NCBI GenBank assembly: GCA_002071445.1
Contig: MWFE01000008.1
Coordinates: 1 to 36,791, forward strand
From: Bacteroidetes bacterium ADurb.Bin008
Lineage (GTDB): Bacteria; Bacteroidota; Bacteroidia; Bacteroidales; Tenuifilaceae
DNA: 36,791 nucleotides
Direction of reading: 5' to 3'
The notes below the pieces were generated by a model. That model saw nothing but the letters and a program-made list of their open reading frames with translations. It made no database searches and was not told where the DNA came from. Positions 6,417-16,343 of the stretch are shown here, piece by piece. The translations under genes and the position numbers were made by a program. How positions within the stretch are numbered: the stretch's first letter is position 1; every line of letters starts with the position of its first letter.

Positions 6417-9400
6417 ATGATACGGAGAAATCTACTCAAGCCACAAGCCCCTTTTATACCACAAAACCTTTATGATAGAGTAAAAGCAATTGGCTTAACT
6501 CTTGTTGTTTTTGTTCTTGTTTTTGCAGGTAACGGAGCATGGGGGCAAACCCGCACAGCATCCGTTTCGGGCAACTGGAATAACACAACAACTTGGGGTG
6601 GGCAATCTGTACCAACGGCGGTTAACGATGTGGTGATTAACGATGGTATTAATGTAACCATAAATATTGCCAATGCTGAATGTCAGAGCCTAACCATTAA
6701 CGGAGGGGGGAGCAACACCTATGTTACCGTAGGGGCCAATAGCCTTACCGTTGGGGGAGCAATAACGATTAATGCGGCAACTTCTAAAAATGTAAATAAG
6801 TATATTACTGTTAGTTCTGGTACGCTGAACTGTGCCTCCATTACCATGGCTGCAACGAGTACCAATACTCGGGATTGTTATATTTCAATCACTGGCACTG
6901 GCTCTGTGAACGTGTCCGGTGACATCACGATGAATGCGACACAAGGACAACGAAATTATATTCTGTTTACCGGAAATGGGACATTAAATGTGGGAGGAAC
7001 TATTACCGGGGGAACTATAACAAGCACAGCCGGTGGAGGCGGTACACCCGCAAGAGGCACCGTAAACTACAACGGTGCGGGCAACCAAGCGATGGGCAAC
7101 TATACATACTATAACCTTACCGTATCCAACGGGGGCACCAAGTCGTTGCAGGGCAATACTACCGTTACCAATAGTCTTACCCTTAACTCGGGAGTACTAG
7201 ATATTGGCAACTATAACCTAACCCTTAATGCTGCAAGCATTGTGGATGGGATACCCTTTAGCAACACCAATATGATAGTCACCAGTGGAACGGGCTTTGT
7301 GATACGGAATGCTAATTTAGGACTACCCGTTATCTACCCCATTGGATCGGATGGGTACTACGACCCCGTAACGGTAGATGCACGTAATCCCATTACAGGC
7401 ACCATTAGTATGCGAACTGCCCAATCGGGTGCCCTTGGGCCCAAGTATGTGCAGCGCGTGTGGGATATACAAACGAGTGTTAACAGAGCCACTTTAACCC
7501 TTACCTTTAACTACGAATCGACCGAGGCCAGCGAGGCTCCCACATTTATCAAGTACCGTCAGGGAGCAGGTGCCTGGGGCGATCCCACGGGTACCTCATC
7601 ATTTGGGAGCAATAGTTTTACCACAACGGGCAACACAAGCATAACTACAGCAGGCACACACTCTTTCACTGCGGGCACTGTGGGCACCTACTACAGCTAC
7701 CAAACGGGTAATTGGAATGTTGCCGATACATGGACACGCGACCCAGGGGGTACCCATTTAGTAGATCCCGCCGTACCGGGCAACGGCGATGTGGTGGTGA
7801 TACTCGATGGCCGAACGGTAACGCTCACCGCCGATGTGGCCACCACGGGGCTCGATATCACCATAAACCCCATGGGTATTATTGATATGGGAGGATACCG
7901 TTTTACCCAAACCATACAATCGTTTAGGGGGCTGGGTACCCTCAGATTGTCATCCACCAATTTCCCAACGGTAACCTCCAACCTATTTGTTGCAGCTGGT
8001 GGAGGAACCACTGAGTATTACAATAGTTCCGACTTCAACCTACCCATCGCACAGACCACTTATAATAACCTAAGTATCAATGTGCCCGGAGGTATCACGG
8101 CCACACAGATGAATAATCTTACCCTTAATGGCGATTTAACGGTGAAGACGGGGACATTTCGTATCAACGATAATACCAGCGCCCGTAGGCAGCTAACCGT
8201 ACATGGCGATGTAACCGTTAATAGTGGCGCCTCGCTCACGGTGGGTACGGGGGTTACAAATAGTACTACCGATCCATACGGTATAGGTGGTGGAACGCCA
8301 CCCTTCTTGAACTACTACGACCAGCATTCGCACAGGGTGGTGCTCTATGGCGACCTTACCAATAATGGTACCGTGAAATTTACCAATCTAGACTACCCCG
8401 TATACAATGCATTTCCCTCCACCTCGCTTGGAGCAACAACCGGCTTTGCCACCGTATATTTCATGGGTGCCACGCACAATACCGTAACCTGCAACGGCAC
8501 AACCGATTTTTACAACCTAGTGGTGGATAAGGGGATAGACCAGTCGTACCAGCTTACCGTTTATTCAACCAATTACCATTACTTCCGCCTTTTTGGAGCC
8601 AATACGGCTGGAGGTTTCAATGCAGGAGCTAACCCAAATCTGCGCAAAGCGCTCTGGATCCGAAACGGTAGCCTCGTGCTACAGGGATTAACCATAATCC
8701 CTTCACTATCAGAGGGTACTTGTGGCGATGGTGCAACACCAAATTCTAATTTTTACATTCCTGCCAATGGAGCATTAGTACTGGATGGTCCCGAGGTAGT
8801 AGTGCTTTCCACCGCCGATAATTACCAGGAGGTAAACCTCGCCTACGGTGTAGCGGCACTCAACGATGCAGCTATGGGGATAACTCAGGGTGGATGCAGC
8901 TCATTCTCTATTTTGGGTAGGCTGCAGGTGAACGATGGTTACTTCTCCACCCGCGAGTCGGGAGGGTTTATCACCTGGGACTGGGCTTCGGGTCAGTTTA
9001 TAATCAATGGCGGTACGGTGGATGCAAAGCAGTATAGAGCTGCTGCTGCTGGTGGGAGTGGAGGGTTGGCCTCCTATACCCAAACCGGTGGGCATCTTCT
9101 GTTACGGGGCCGTTTTCAACGAACTCCAACGGCATACGGTTCTATTGAAGACTTAAAAGATTTCTCGATATCAACACTTAATACTATCCGTGCAACAGAG
9201 GGATCGCTTGGTGATGCTGTGGGTTCTTTCAACCTTAACGATGCCTCCAACGTCTTTACCATGTCAGGCGGCACGATTACCATTTATGATGTGACGGGTA
9301 CGGGTGGTGCTCAGCAGAAGGCCTTTGAGGTTGTTTCTTCGGCTGGCAATATCAATGTTTCGGGAGGCACCCTTGAGATAGTGCCCACTACTGGCACTGT

Positions 9401-12400
9401 CCTTGCAGATCCCGCATACTATTACATTGAGTCCACTGCTCCTGTGGGTAACCTTACTGTGAACAGGGTAAGTGGTAGCTCCGAAGTACGGCTTCGAACC
9501 AACCCTTTGACCGTGCTATCGCATTTTACTATTAGTGCCGGAGATTTTAATGCCAATAATTTGGATGTAACCATTGGAGGTAACTTTTTCATTGCAGCCA
9601 CAACTTCATATACAAGTGGAAACAACAGAACAATATTCAACGGGGGAGGAACACAAACAATAACCAATAATACTGGATTGATTTTAAATTTTCACAAGTT
9701 TATTGTCAATAAACCTGACATGGCTCAACTTCGATACAATAGTCTGCCGGCAATAAACATTAATGATTCACTTAGAATTCTATCAGGAACTTTTCTTAAT
9801 TATGTAAGGTCGGTGAACTGTTATGGACATGTGGAGAATAATGGCATAAATTTAAACACTTCGGGCTATTTAGTGATGAACGGCGATGCAGCCCAAACCA
9901 TAAGCGGAAAAGGTGTGTTTACTAATCTGCGCCTCAATAAGCCGGCTGCGGGCACAGCCGATGTAACGTTAAAAAATGATATAACCGTTAATGGAATACT
10001 TAATTTTGCGGGCCATGCCACAGGTTACAAGCGGCTAAATCTGGATGAGTACAATTTACTTTTAGGACCTAATGCCTCTGTGACAGGATACAGCGATAAT
10101 CGCTTTATCTATACCCTTGGCCAGGTGGGTAATGGAGGCGTCTCGAAGGTGTACTCAGTAACCTCTAACTCATTCACATTCCCCATAGGTGCTCCCTCCA
10201 CACGTCATGCGGCTCCCCATTATACCCCTGCAACCATTAGCCTATCGGCCGACCCAAGTGCCTATGGAACTGTTACCGTAGTGCCCGTGGGAGCGGTTCA
10301 CTTTGCCACCGATCCCCAGAATCGGTCGTTGACCTACTACTGGAGGGTTAAAACTGAGGGTTTCGATGGTATAGCACCTGGCTCGGTAAGTCACTCCTAC
10401 ACCTACTCGCAGGACGATGTGGTTGCGGGAGGCGATGTATCTGAAGCAGGATATGTACCCGCCCGATTTGATAATTCTGCATTGACATGGAGCCGTGGCA
10501 CCACGGCTAGTATAGACCCCGCAACCAATGTGATGGACGGCCCCTGGCTATCGGGTGTTGACTATATTGACGGCGATTTCACTGCTGGTGATGATGATCC
10601 AACCAACCCGTTTGGTGCACCACAAACCTTTTATAGCAGACAATCAGGTAGATGGGGACTTACTTCAAGTTGGTCAACTACAGGCCATGGCGGAGCTCCA
10701 GCATCAAGGGTTCCCGGTGTTGCCGATATTGTAATTATTGGAAATGATCATGCGATAACCCTGAATACGCACCTTACAGACCCAAACACCGATACACGAA
10801 GTTGCGCAAATTTACGGATAGAGGCGGGTGCTTCCCTCGATATAGGCTATAATCCGGGATGTAATTTTGCTGTGGTATCGTCGCATCCCAATGGCAATGG
10901 GCTTTTTAGGGTGGCGTGCAATAGGGGACCCTATTTAAGTAGTGCTGTGGAAACTTTTGAATTCCCCTCGGGCGATTTCACCGATTTTAATAAAAATCTG
11001 GGGACCACCGATTTATATACTACAAATGACTTGCCGGGGACTACCTTCTACCTTCCTAATGGCACTACATCCTATGGAAATTTAACTATTAGCCCGTTGG
11101 GCGGCTCGAATATTATTTTTGCCAACCACGATGTGCTGATCTATGGAACGCTAACTATTAAGGGGCAGAATGCCGACTCGTGGTTCCTCCCCACGTGGAA
11201 TGGCAACTACCCGGGCGGTATTCCCCGTATTGCAAAGACCATTACTATTTTGGGCAATATGGATATACAGGGAGGCTCTTTTGGCTGGTATGGGGGCTAT
11301 GGAGGCGGAGCGCAGAACCTGGTTGTGTATGGCGATATTATAGTTGGCCAATACTCAGGAATTAATGTATGGGAGAGTAACTCCAGCCAGAGTGTTGCCA
11401 TTGGAGGTAGCCTTATGAACTATGGTAACAATCAGAGGAACGGAGTAGATTGTAGAAGTTATGTTAACTTCAATGCAGTACCAGTAACCTTCTTTGGTGA
11501 TGGCGATGCAGTTGTTTATACAGAAAATGATACTGATTTTACGGGGGGGCAAGGAAGTTCCCTATATGACCAGAATAACCCACCCGCTCCACAAAGGTAT
11601 AGCGCTACTATTCTTGGTCGAGTAACCGTGAATAAAGGCAACAGCCAAGCCACCACGCTTACCTTTACGGGGGGTATGGTTTCTACCCCAGACAATAATT
11701 GGCTTACCCTTCAGAATGGTACACTAAGCTACCAGCTTTCCAACCCACGCCGCGATTTTACGGTTAGCACCACCACAGCCCTTACCATACCGGGCACGGC
11801 AGGGCTAGAGGTTAATCTGCAAGGAAACTCTAATGGTGTAAGTACATTGATTGCCAACGCCAATAGCCATGTTAACGATCTTTTCTTGCATGGCAAATTA
11901 ACGGTAGCCAACGCCACTGTTTATGTTGGGCCCACATCGGGTACGGCAAACTACAACAACGACATAGAGTATGGTGGTGGTGGCCTTTCCGAAATAGATG
12001 TGCAGGATGGCGGTACGCTGGTGGTGAATGGTCAGATACGTATGAGCCCTTCGTCCACAGCGGGTGTGTTGAAGTATCGTCAGAGCGGCAATAGCCGGGT
12101 GGTAATCAACGGGCAAGCGGCAAACTTAACAAAGGCCAAACTGGAGGTATATAATCCCGGTAGCGTTTTCGAAATGACGGGGAGCAGCTCGTTGTATATT
12201 TTACGCGGGGGCGGTGGCAGCACCTATGGCGACCTCTATATCCGCCCCGAAACCAGCAATGTGAGTGGGTCGAGTACCATAGAGTTTACTAAAACATCAC
12301 CCATGGGTGCTAGCGCTAATGTTACCCCAGCACAGAGTTATGTGCTTGATGCCACCGTTTCTTTGAATAACCTTACAATTACAGGATTTACAACGGGAAC

Positions 12401-15400
12401 AGTAGCAAATAGATATGCTACCGTTACATTGCTTATTAGCCCATTGCAACTCAATGGAGATTTAACCATTAGTAACGCATACAGTACATTTGACGCAAAC
12501 AGTGCATATAACGTTAATGTATCTTTAAAGGGCGATTTTGTTAATAATGGAACATACAATTATTATAATAACCTTACAACGTTCAATGGTAATACTCAGC
12601 GATTGGAGGGCACGGCTGTTACCAATTTCTACAACCTAACGGTAAATCCCATTACTTCACTTACCCTCATTAGGAATATTACCGTGGATAACGACCTGAC
12701 GCTAAGCTCGGGACAGCTGCTCAATGGTACATATACCATAAATCTGAAACGCCATTTGGTAAACAATGCCAACTACGATGGGGATGTTGCAACCGGTGGT
12801 GTTGTGCTCAATGGAACCGTGCTTCAGGAGATTTCGGGAACCGGTACATTTGGCCGCTTGGAGTTGGACAACTCCCTTGGGGCAAGGATAAACAACAGCA
12901 TTACTCTTCAGAGGAATATAAGGCTTACCAATGGTATTTTTAGCCTTAACAAGTATTTGATGACCATGGGGGTAAATAGTAACATAGAGGGTAGCAGTTT
13001 TGGGGCATCGAAAATGTTTACCACCGATGGGGTATTCAGCAATGTGGGGATTCGTAAACATTTCGCTGTTTATAGCGGTGCTGCACAAACCTTTACTTAT
13101 CCCATGGGTACCTCAGGGAAGTATACACCTGCTGTACTTACCTATACCAATATTGGCAATGTGGGATACGTAAGAATAAATAATATCAATAGCCACCACC
13201 CTTCGGCCTACGACCCCGCCAATGTACTTGACTACTATTGGGAACTGGAAAGCTATGGAATATCTGGTTTTGATGGTAATGTGGTATTTAACTATAAGGA
13301 TGCCGATGTGAGGGTAACAGGTGGCAATACTGAGGCCGACTACATTGCAGCAGCAGTGATGATTCCGGGTAACAGTTGGGCAAAATATGGTACCGGTGAT
13401 GTGGATGAGGATAATAATACCATAATATTCCGTTATAGTGGGTCAAACAACCTCAGTGGCGAGTACACTGCTGGTATTGATGTTGCCTTGCCCGACAATG
13501 TTCCTGAATTTACCAATATCGCTACCGGGAGCTGGAATGATATATCCAATTGGGAACAAACCGGTGGCGACCCATATACCCTTACAGGACCACCCAATGG
13601 TTTTATTGTAACCATTCGCAATGGAACCACGGTAACCGTTAGCGAGAACTATGCACGCACCTATCGTACACGTATTGATGGTACTCTTCACTTCGACCCT
13701 GACTATTATGGCCACAGCCTTGGAACTGTAACAGGTAGTGGAACCCTACATCTGGAGTCCGGTACTTTTCCTGCAGGGCGTTACTCACAGTTTTTCGACT
13801 GTTCAAACAACAGTGTATTAGAGTATGGGGGCAATACTGATTATACCATTATTGCAGATCTTTACTCAAGTTTGCCTAATCTTTATTTTGTGGGAACAGG
13901 TACACGTAATGTTCCCAATAAGGACCTTACCATTTGCAGACGTTTGCTCATTGATGGCCCAACGCTTAATAATGCCAGCAATAGGAAGTTAACTATTCAG
14001 GGAACCTTCGAGCGTCTGTCCGGTTCTTTTATTAGTGGTAGCGGAGCCAATGCAGTGGTTAGCTTTGCCGGTTCGGCTCCACAAACTATTGGAGGAGCGC
14101 TTGGTAACTTCACGGGTGCCAATGCGTTCAACTATTTTGAGATAAATAACCCAGCAGGCTTAACGGTTAATGGTTCGGGTGCAATAGAGGTGAAGGGAAA
14201 TCTACTCCTTACCTCTGGTAACATTACCACATCATCCAATGCTACGTTGACCATTACCAATACAGCAATAAATTGTGTTACCCCGGCACAAGGGAAGGCA
14301 ACATCGTTTGTGGATGGACCTTTAACAAAAAGGATAAATCATGGCGATAAATTTATTTTTCCAATAGGTAAAGGTTCAACTTTGGGCCACAAACTGGAGA
14401 TTACGGCGACTCAAACATCCGGGGCAGCAGCATTATGGACGGCCGAGTATTTTACACCCAACCCCACATTTACAGATTTCACCGATCCGCTCACCTATGT
14501 TAATGCGCAAGAGTACTGGAGTGTATCTGCTCCTGTGAGCAGTCAGGCATATGTTCATTTAACGTGGGATCCCAGCAGCGATTTAACACCCCTAATGACT
14601 GAAAACGGAGTATCGGACATGAGGGTTGCAGGATGGAATACCGGAACATCGAGTTGGGAAGAAATTTCGTCATCGGCATCAGGGGATGGAAGTAACGGCA
14701 CCGTACGTACATTTAGCAGGGTTGCCATCCCCGCTGCGGGATTTGGAAATTTCACCACGGCCTGTATCAACATTACCAAACCGAGGGCACGTTTTAGCCC
14801 TTCAGGACCCATTTGCGGAGATGTGGGAATACCATTAACCTTCTCGGGGGTAGATGGTACAAACCTCAATTTTGTTCTAACCTATCGTAAGGGAGGAGTT
14901 TTACAGCCTGCGGTAACGGTTAACAGCCTTCCTTACACTCTACCCACTGATGCTACAGGCAATACCTATCAGCTGGTTAGCTTTACCTATAACAATCCGC
15001 CCCATGCTGCACCTGTGCTTACTGGTGTTGTAGATGCTACCATAGTTACTGCATACACAGTGCCCACGCCTGCCAATGCCGGCTCTGACCAATCGTTATG
15101 CGGAGCCACATCGGCCACCCTTGACGGAAATAACCCAATTGTAGGTACCGGTTTATGGAGTATTTTCAGCGGGGACGGGGGTACGGTAATTCAACCTACG
15201 GTTAACAATAGCGAATTCAACGGGGTGAATGGCAATACCTACATACTTACATGGACCATTTCCAATGGCGGCTGTACATCGTCCGATAATGTTACCATAT
15301 CGTTCCCGCTAATGCCCGTTCAGCCCGATCATTTTGTATTATATACCGATGAGGTATGTCAGGGAGATACGGAGGTTCGCTACTCCGTGGTAAACGATCC

Positions 15401-15929
15401 TTCGTTAACCTACACTTGGGGCTATGATGGTGAGCATGTTAATATTTCGGGTACAGGCAACGTTGTGGAGGTTGACTTTTTGGGCAATGCCACATCGGGC
15501 ACTATAAGCGTTTTCACCACTAATGACTGTGGCGATAGCGACCCGCTTGAGCTATATGTAACGGTTTTTGAACGGCCTACTGCTACGCTTTCGGTAATTT
15601 CACCCCATGATGCAATTTGCGATGGTGATAATACGGAGATAACCGTTACTCTAACGGGAGGAACTTCGCCATACAGTTTTGAAATATTTAACGGTACGGA
15701 CACGGAGACTATTAACGGAGCGACCTCGCCATATACTTTTATTCCCGATGCCGCTTATATTCCCACATGGTTGGGACCGGGGACAAACAATACCTACACC
15801 TATTCAATTCCTGTTGTAACTTCCGCAAACGGCTGTAGCAATTCAGGAGACAATACGGTGGATGTTGTGGTGTATAAAATACCCGAAACGGGGCCTCAGT
15901 ATCACATTCCCAATACGCATGATATGTGA
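6417..15929 (+). CDS. Giant exported modular beta-repeat surface protein (3170 aa)
   Basis: From the ATG at 6417 the protein has a signal peptide (hydrophobic GLTLVVFVLVFAGNGAWG at about 26-43, cleavage before or after Gln44). A TTG at 6321 would add 32 poor-looking residues and was not chosen. The body is rich in Asn, Thr, Gly and Ser, with short strand-like units such as LTINGGG, LTLNSG and LTVNKG, as in beta-solenoid adhesins. Four modules each start with G-x-W-x(5)-W-like motifs (W54, W433, W1413, W2373) and carry [FY]P[IM]G near the end (307, 1255, 2228, 2648). From about 2785 there are Ig/PKD-like segments with regularly placed Cys (GPICGD, EVCQGD, AICDGD). The protein ends PQYHIPNTHDM; I see no type A or type B T9SS sorting domain. 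Likely role is a cell-surface or matrix protein; this is inference. It is a single gene, closed by a terminator. Confidence 0.9.
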   Translation: MIRRNLLKPQAPFIPQNLYDRVKAIGLTLVVFVLVFAGNGAWGQTRTASVSGNWNNTTTWGGQSVPTAVNDVVINDGINVTINIANAECQSLTINGGGSNTYVTVGANSLTVGGAITINAATSKNVNKYITVSSGTLNCASITMAATSTNTRDCYISITGTGSVNVSGDITMNATQGQRNYILFTGNGTLNVGGTITGGTITSTAGGGGTPARGTVNYNGAGNQAMGNYTYYNLTVSNGGTKSLQGNTTVTNSLTLNSGVLDIGNYNLTLNAASIVDGIPFSNTNMIVTSGTGFVIRNANLGLPVIYPIGSDGYYDPVTVDARNPITGTISMRTAQSGALGPKYVQRVWDIQTSVNRATLTLTFNYESTEASEAPTFIKYRQGAGAWGDPTGTSSFGSNSFTTTGNTSITTAGTHSFTAGTVGTYYSYQTGNWNVADTWTRDPGGTHLVDPAVPGNGDVVVILDGRTVTLTADVATTGLDITINPMGIIDMGGYRFTQTIQSFRGLGTLRLSSTNFPTVTSNLFVAAGGGTTEYYNSSDFNLPIAQTTYNNLSINVPGGITATQMNNLTLNGDLTVKTGTFRINDNTSARRQLTVHGDVTVNSGASLTVGTGVTNSTTDPYGIGGGTPPFLNYYDQHSHRVVLYGDLTNNGTVKFTNLDYPVYNAFPSTSLGATTGFATVYFMGATHNTVTCNGTTDFYNLVVDKGIDQSYQLTVYSTNYHYFRLFGANTAGGFNAGANPNLRKALWIRNGSLVLQGLTIIPSLSEGTCGDGATPNSNFYIPANGALVLDGPEVVVLSTADNYQEVNLAYGVAALNDAAMGITQGGCSSFSILGRLQVNDGYFSTRESGGFITWDWASGQFIINGGTVDAKQYRAAAAGGSGGLASYTQTGGHLLLRGRFQRTPTAYGSIEDLKDFSISTLNTIRATEGSLGDAVGSFNLNDASNVFTMSGGTITIYDVTGTGGAQQKAFEVVSSAGNINVSGGTLEIVPTTGTVLADPAYYYIESTAPVGNLTVNRVSGSSEVRLRTNPLTVLSHFTISAGDFNANNLDVTIGGNFFIAATTSYTSGNNRTIFNGGGTQTITNNTGLILNFHKFIVNKPDMAQLRYNSLPAININDSLRILSGTFLNYVRSVNCYGHVENNGINLNTSGYLVMNGDAAQTISGKGVFTNLRLNKPAAGTADVTLKNDITVNGILNFAGHATGYKRLNLDEYNLLLGPNASVTGYSDNRFIYTLGQVGNGGVSKVYSVTSNSFTFPIGAPSTRHAAPHYTPATISLSADPSAYGTVTVVPVGAVHFATDPQNRSLTYYWRVKTEGFDGIAPGSVSHSYTYSQDDVVAGGDVSEAGYVPARFDNSALTWSRGTTASIDPATNVMDGPWLSGVDYIDGDFTAGDDDPTNPFGAPQTFYSRQSGRWGLTSSWSTTGHGGAPASRVPGVADIVIIGNDHAITLNTHLTDPNTDTRSCANLRIEAGASLDIGYNPGCNFAVVSSHPNGNGLFRVACNRGPYLSSAVETFEFPSGDFTDFNKNLGTTDLYTTNDLPGTTFYLPNGTTSYGNLTISPLGGSNIIFANHDVLIYGTLTIKGQNADSWFLPTWNGNYPGGIPRIAKTITILGNMDIQGGSFGWYGGYGGGAQNLVVYGDIIVGQYSGINVWESNSSQSVAIGGSLMNYGNNQRNGVDCRSYVNFNAVPVTFFGDGDAVVYTENDTDFTGGQGSSLYDQNNPPAPQRYSATILGRVTVNKGNSQATTLTFTGGMVSTPDNNWLTLQNGTLSYQLSNPRRDFTVSTTTALTIPGTAGLEVNLQGNSNGVSTLIANANSHVNDLFLHGKLTVANATVYVGPTSGTANYNNDIEYGGGGLSEIDVQDGGTLVVNGQIRMSPSSTAGVLKYRQSGNSRVVINGQAANLTKAKLEVYNPGSVFEMTGSSSLYILRGGGGSTYGDLYIRPETSNVSGSSTIEFTKTSPMGASANVTPAQSYVLDATVSLNNLTITGFTTGTVANRYATVTLLISPLQLNGDLTISNAYSTFDANSAYNVNVSLKGDFVNNGTYNYYNNLTTFNGNTQRLEGTAVTNFYNLTVNPITSLTLIRNITVDNDLTLSSGQLLNGTYTINLKRHLVNNANYDGDVATGGVVLNGTVLQEISGTGTFGRLELDNSLGARINNSITLQRNIRLTNGIFSLNKYLMTMGVNSNIEGSSFGASKMFTTDGVFSNVGIRKHFAVYSGAAQTFTYPMGTSGKYTPAVLTYTNIGNVGYVRINNINSHHPSAYDPANVLDYYWELESYGISGFDGNVVFNYKDADVRVTGGNTEADYIAAAVMIPGNSWAKYGTGDVDEDNNTIIFRYSGSNNLSGEYTAGIDVALPDNVPEFTNIATGSWNDISNWEQTGGDPYTLTGPPNGFIVTIRNGTTVTVSENYARTYRTRIDGTLHFDPDYYGHSLGTVTGSGTLHLESGTFPAGRYSQFFDCSNNSVLEYGGNTDYTIIADLYSSLPNLYFVGTGTRNVPNKDLTICRRLLIDGPTLNNASNRKLTIQGTFERLSGSFISGSGANAVVSFAGSAPQTIGGALGNFTGANAFNYFEINNPAGLTVNGSGAIEVKGNLLLTSGNITTSSNATLTITNTAINCVTPAQGKATSFVDGPLTKRINHGDKFIFPIGKGSTLGHKLEITATQTSGAAALWTAEYFTPNPTFTDFTDPLTYVNAQEYWSVSAPVSSQAYVHLTWDPSSDLTPLMTENGVSDMRVAGWNTGTSSWEEISSSASGDGSNGTVRTFSRVAIPAAGFGNFTTACINITKPRARFSPSGPICGDVGIPLTFSGVDGTNLNFVLTYRKGGVLQPAVTVNSLPYTLPTDATGNTYQLVSFTYNNPPHAAPVLTGVVDATIVTAYTVPTPANAGSDQSLCGATSATLDGNNPIVGTGLWSIFSGDGGTVIQPTVNNSEFNGVNGNTYILTWTISNGGCTSSDNVTISFPLMPVQPDHFVLYTDEVCQGDTEVRYSVVNDPSLTYTWGYDGEHVNISGTGNVVEVDFLGNATSGTISVFTTNDCGDSDPLELYVTVFERPTATLSVISPHDAICDGDNTEITVTLTGGTSPYSFEIFNGTDTETINGATSPYTFIPDAAYIPTWLGPGTNNTYTYSIPVVTSANGCSNSGDNTVDVVVYKIPETGPQYHIPNTHDM

Positions 15930-15956
15930 TAGGAGGGTAAGTAATTGAGAGAAGTT

Positions 15957-15992
15957 AACTTGTGTTCCGGAAGGTTGGGACACAAGTTTTTT
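15957..15992 (+). terminator. Intrinsic terminator of the giant gene
   Basis: AACTTGTGTTCC (15957-15968) pairs with GGGACACAAGTT (15977-15988), a 12-base-pair stem with one G-U pair and an 8-base loop, followed by a run of T to 15992. It starts 28 bases after the giant gene's stop codon. Confidence 0.85.
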
Positions 15993-16100
15993 CGCATATG
16001 GAAAAATGGTTTATGGGCTGTCACACAGGAAAGGGCACTGACTTAAACTTGTTTTGTAGATAGCTGTTAACAAAGAGTAATATAAGTAAGGTTTTATAGT

Positions 16101-16183
16101 TACTTTTGTAGGCCATTGACGTTCTCCCACAGAATTTGGCTGTGGGTTACCGGGCGAAGCTGTGAAAACATCTAAGTTTTTTC
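16101..16183 (+). promoter_or_regulatory. Candidate promoter and structured leader before the Wza gene
   Basis: The 410-base gap 15930-16343 holds the terminator and, at 16101-16108, TACTTTTG, a TAnnTTTG match without a clear -33 box. A hairpin CCCACAG (16126-16132) / CTGTGGG (16140-16146) with a 7-base loop follows. Then comes a weak GAAAAC/GTTTTT stem (16164-16181) leading into a T-rich run. This could be a long 5' leader with an attenuator of the kind that NusG/UpxY-like antiterminators act on in polysaccharide loci. That function is inference; only the hairpins and the box are seen. Confidence 0.3.
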
Positions 16184-16343
16184 TTTATTTGATAGGTTAC
16201 AAAGGTTTCAGCTCTCTGCGCCTTAAGAGTGTTTCTTAAAGTAAATGAAATTCATCTGCAGCGCAGCGCAACATTGTATAAGAAAATATTAGAAGTTATT
16301 GTTGAAAAAAGTAATAATAAACAAACAGGATAAAAATAACCCA

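Noticed and set aside
14500..15703. Antisense and alternative-frame ORFs within the giant gene
   Set aside because: They overlap the well-supported giant frame, show no domain motifs and are explained by its repetitive composition.
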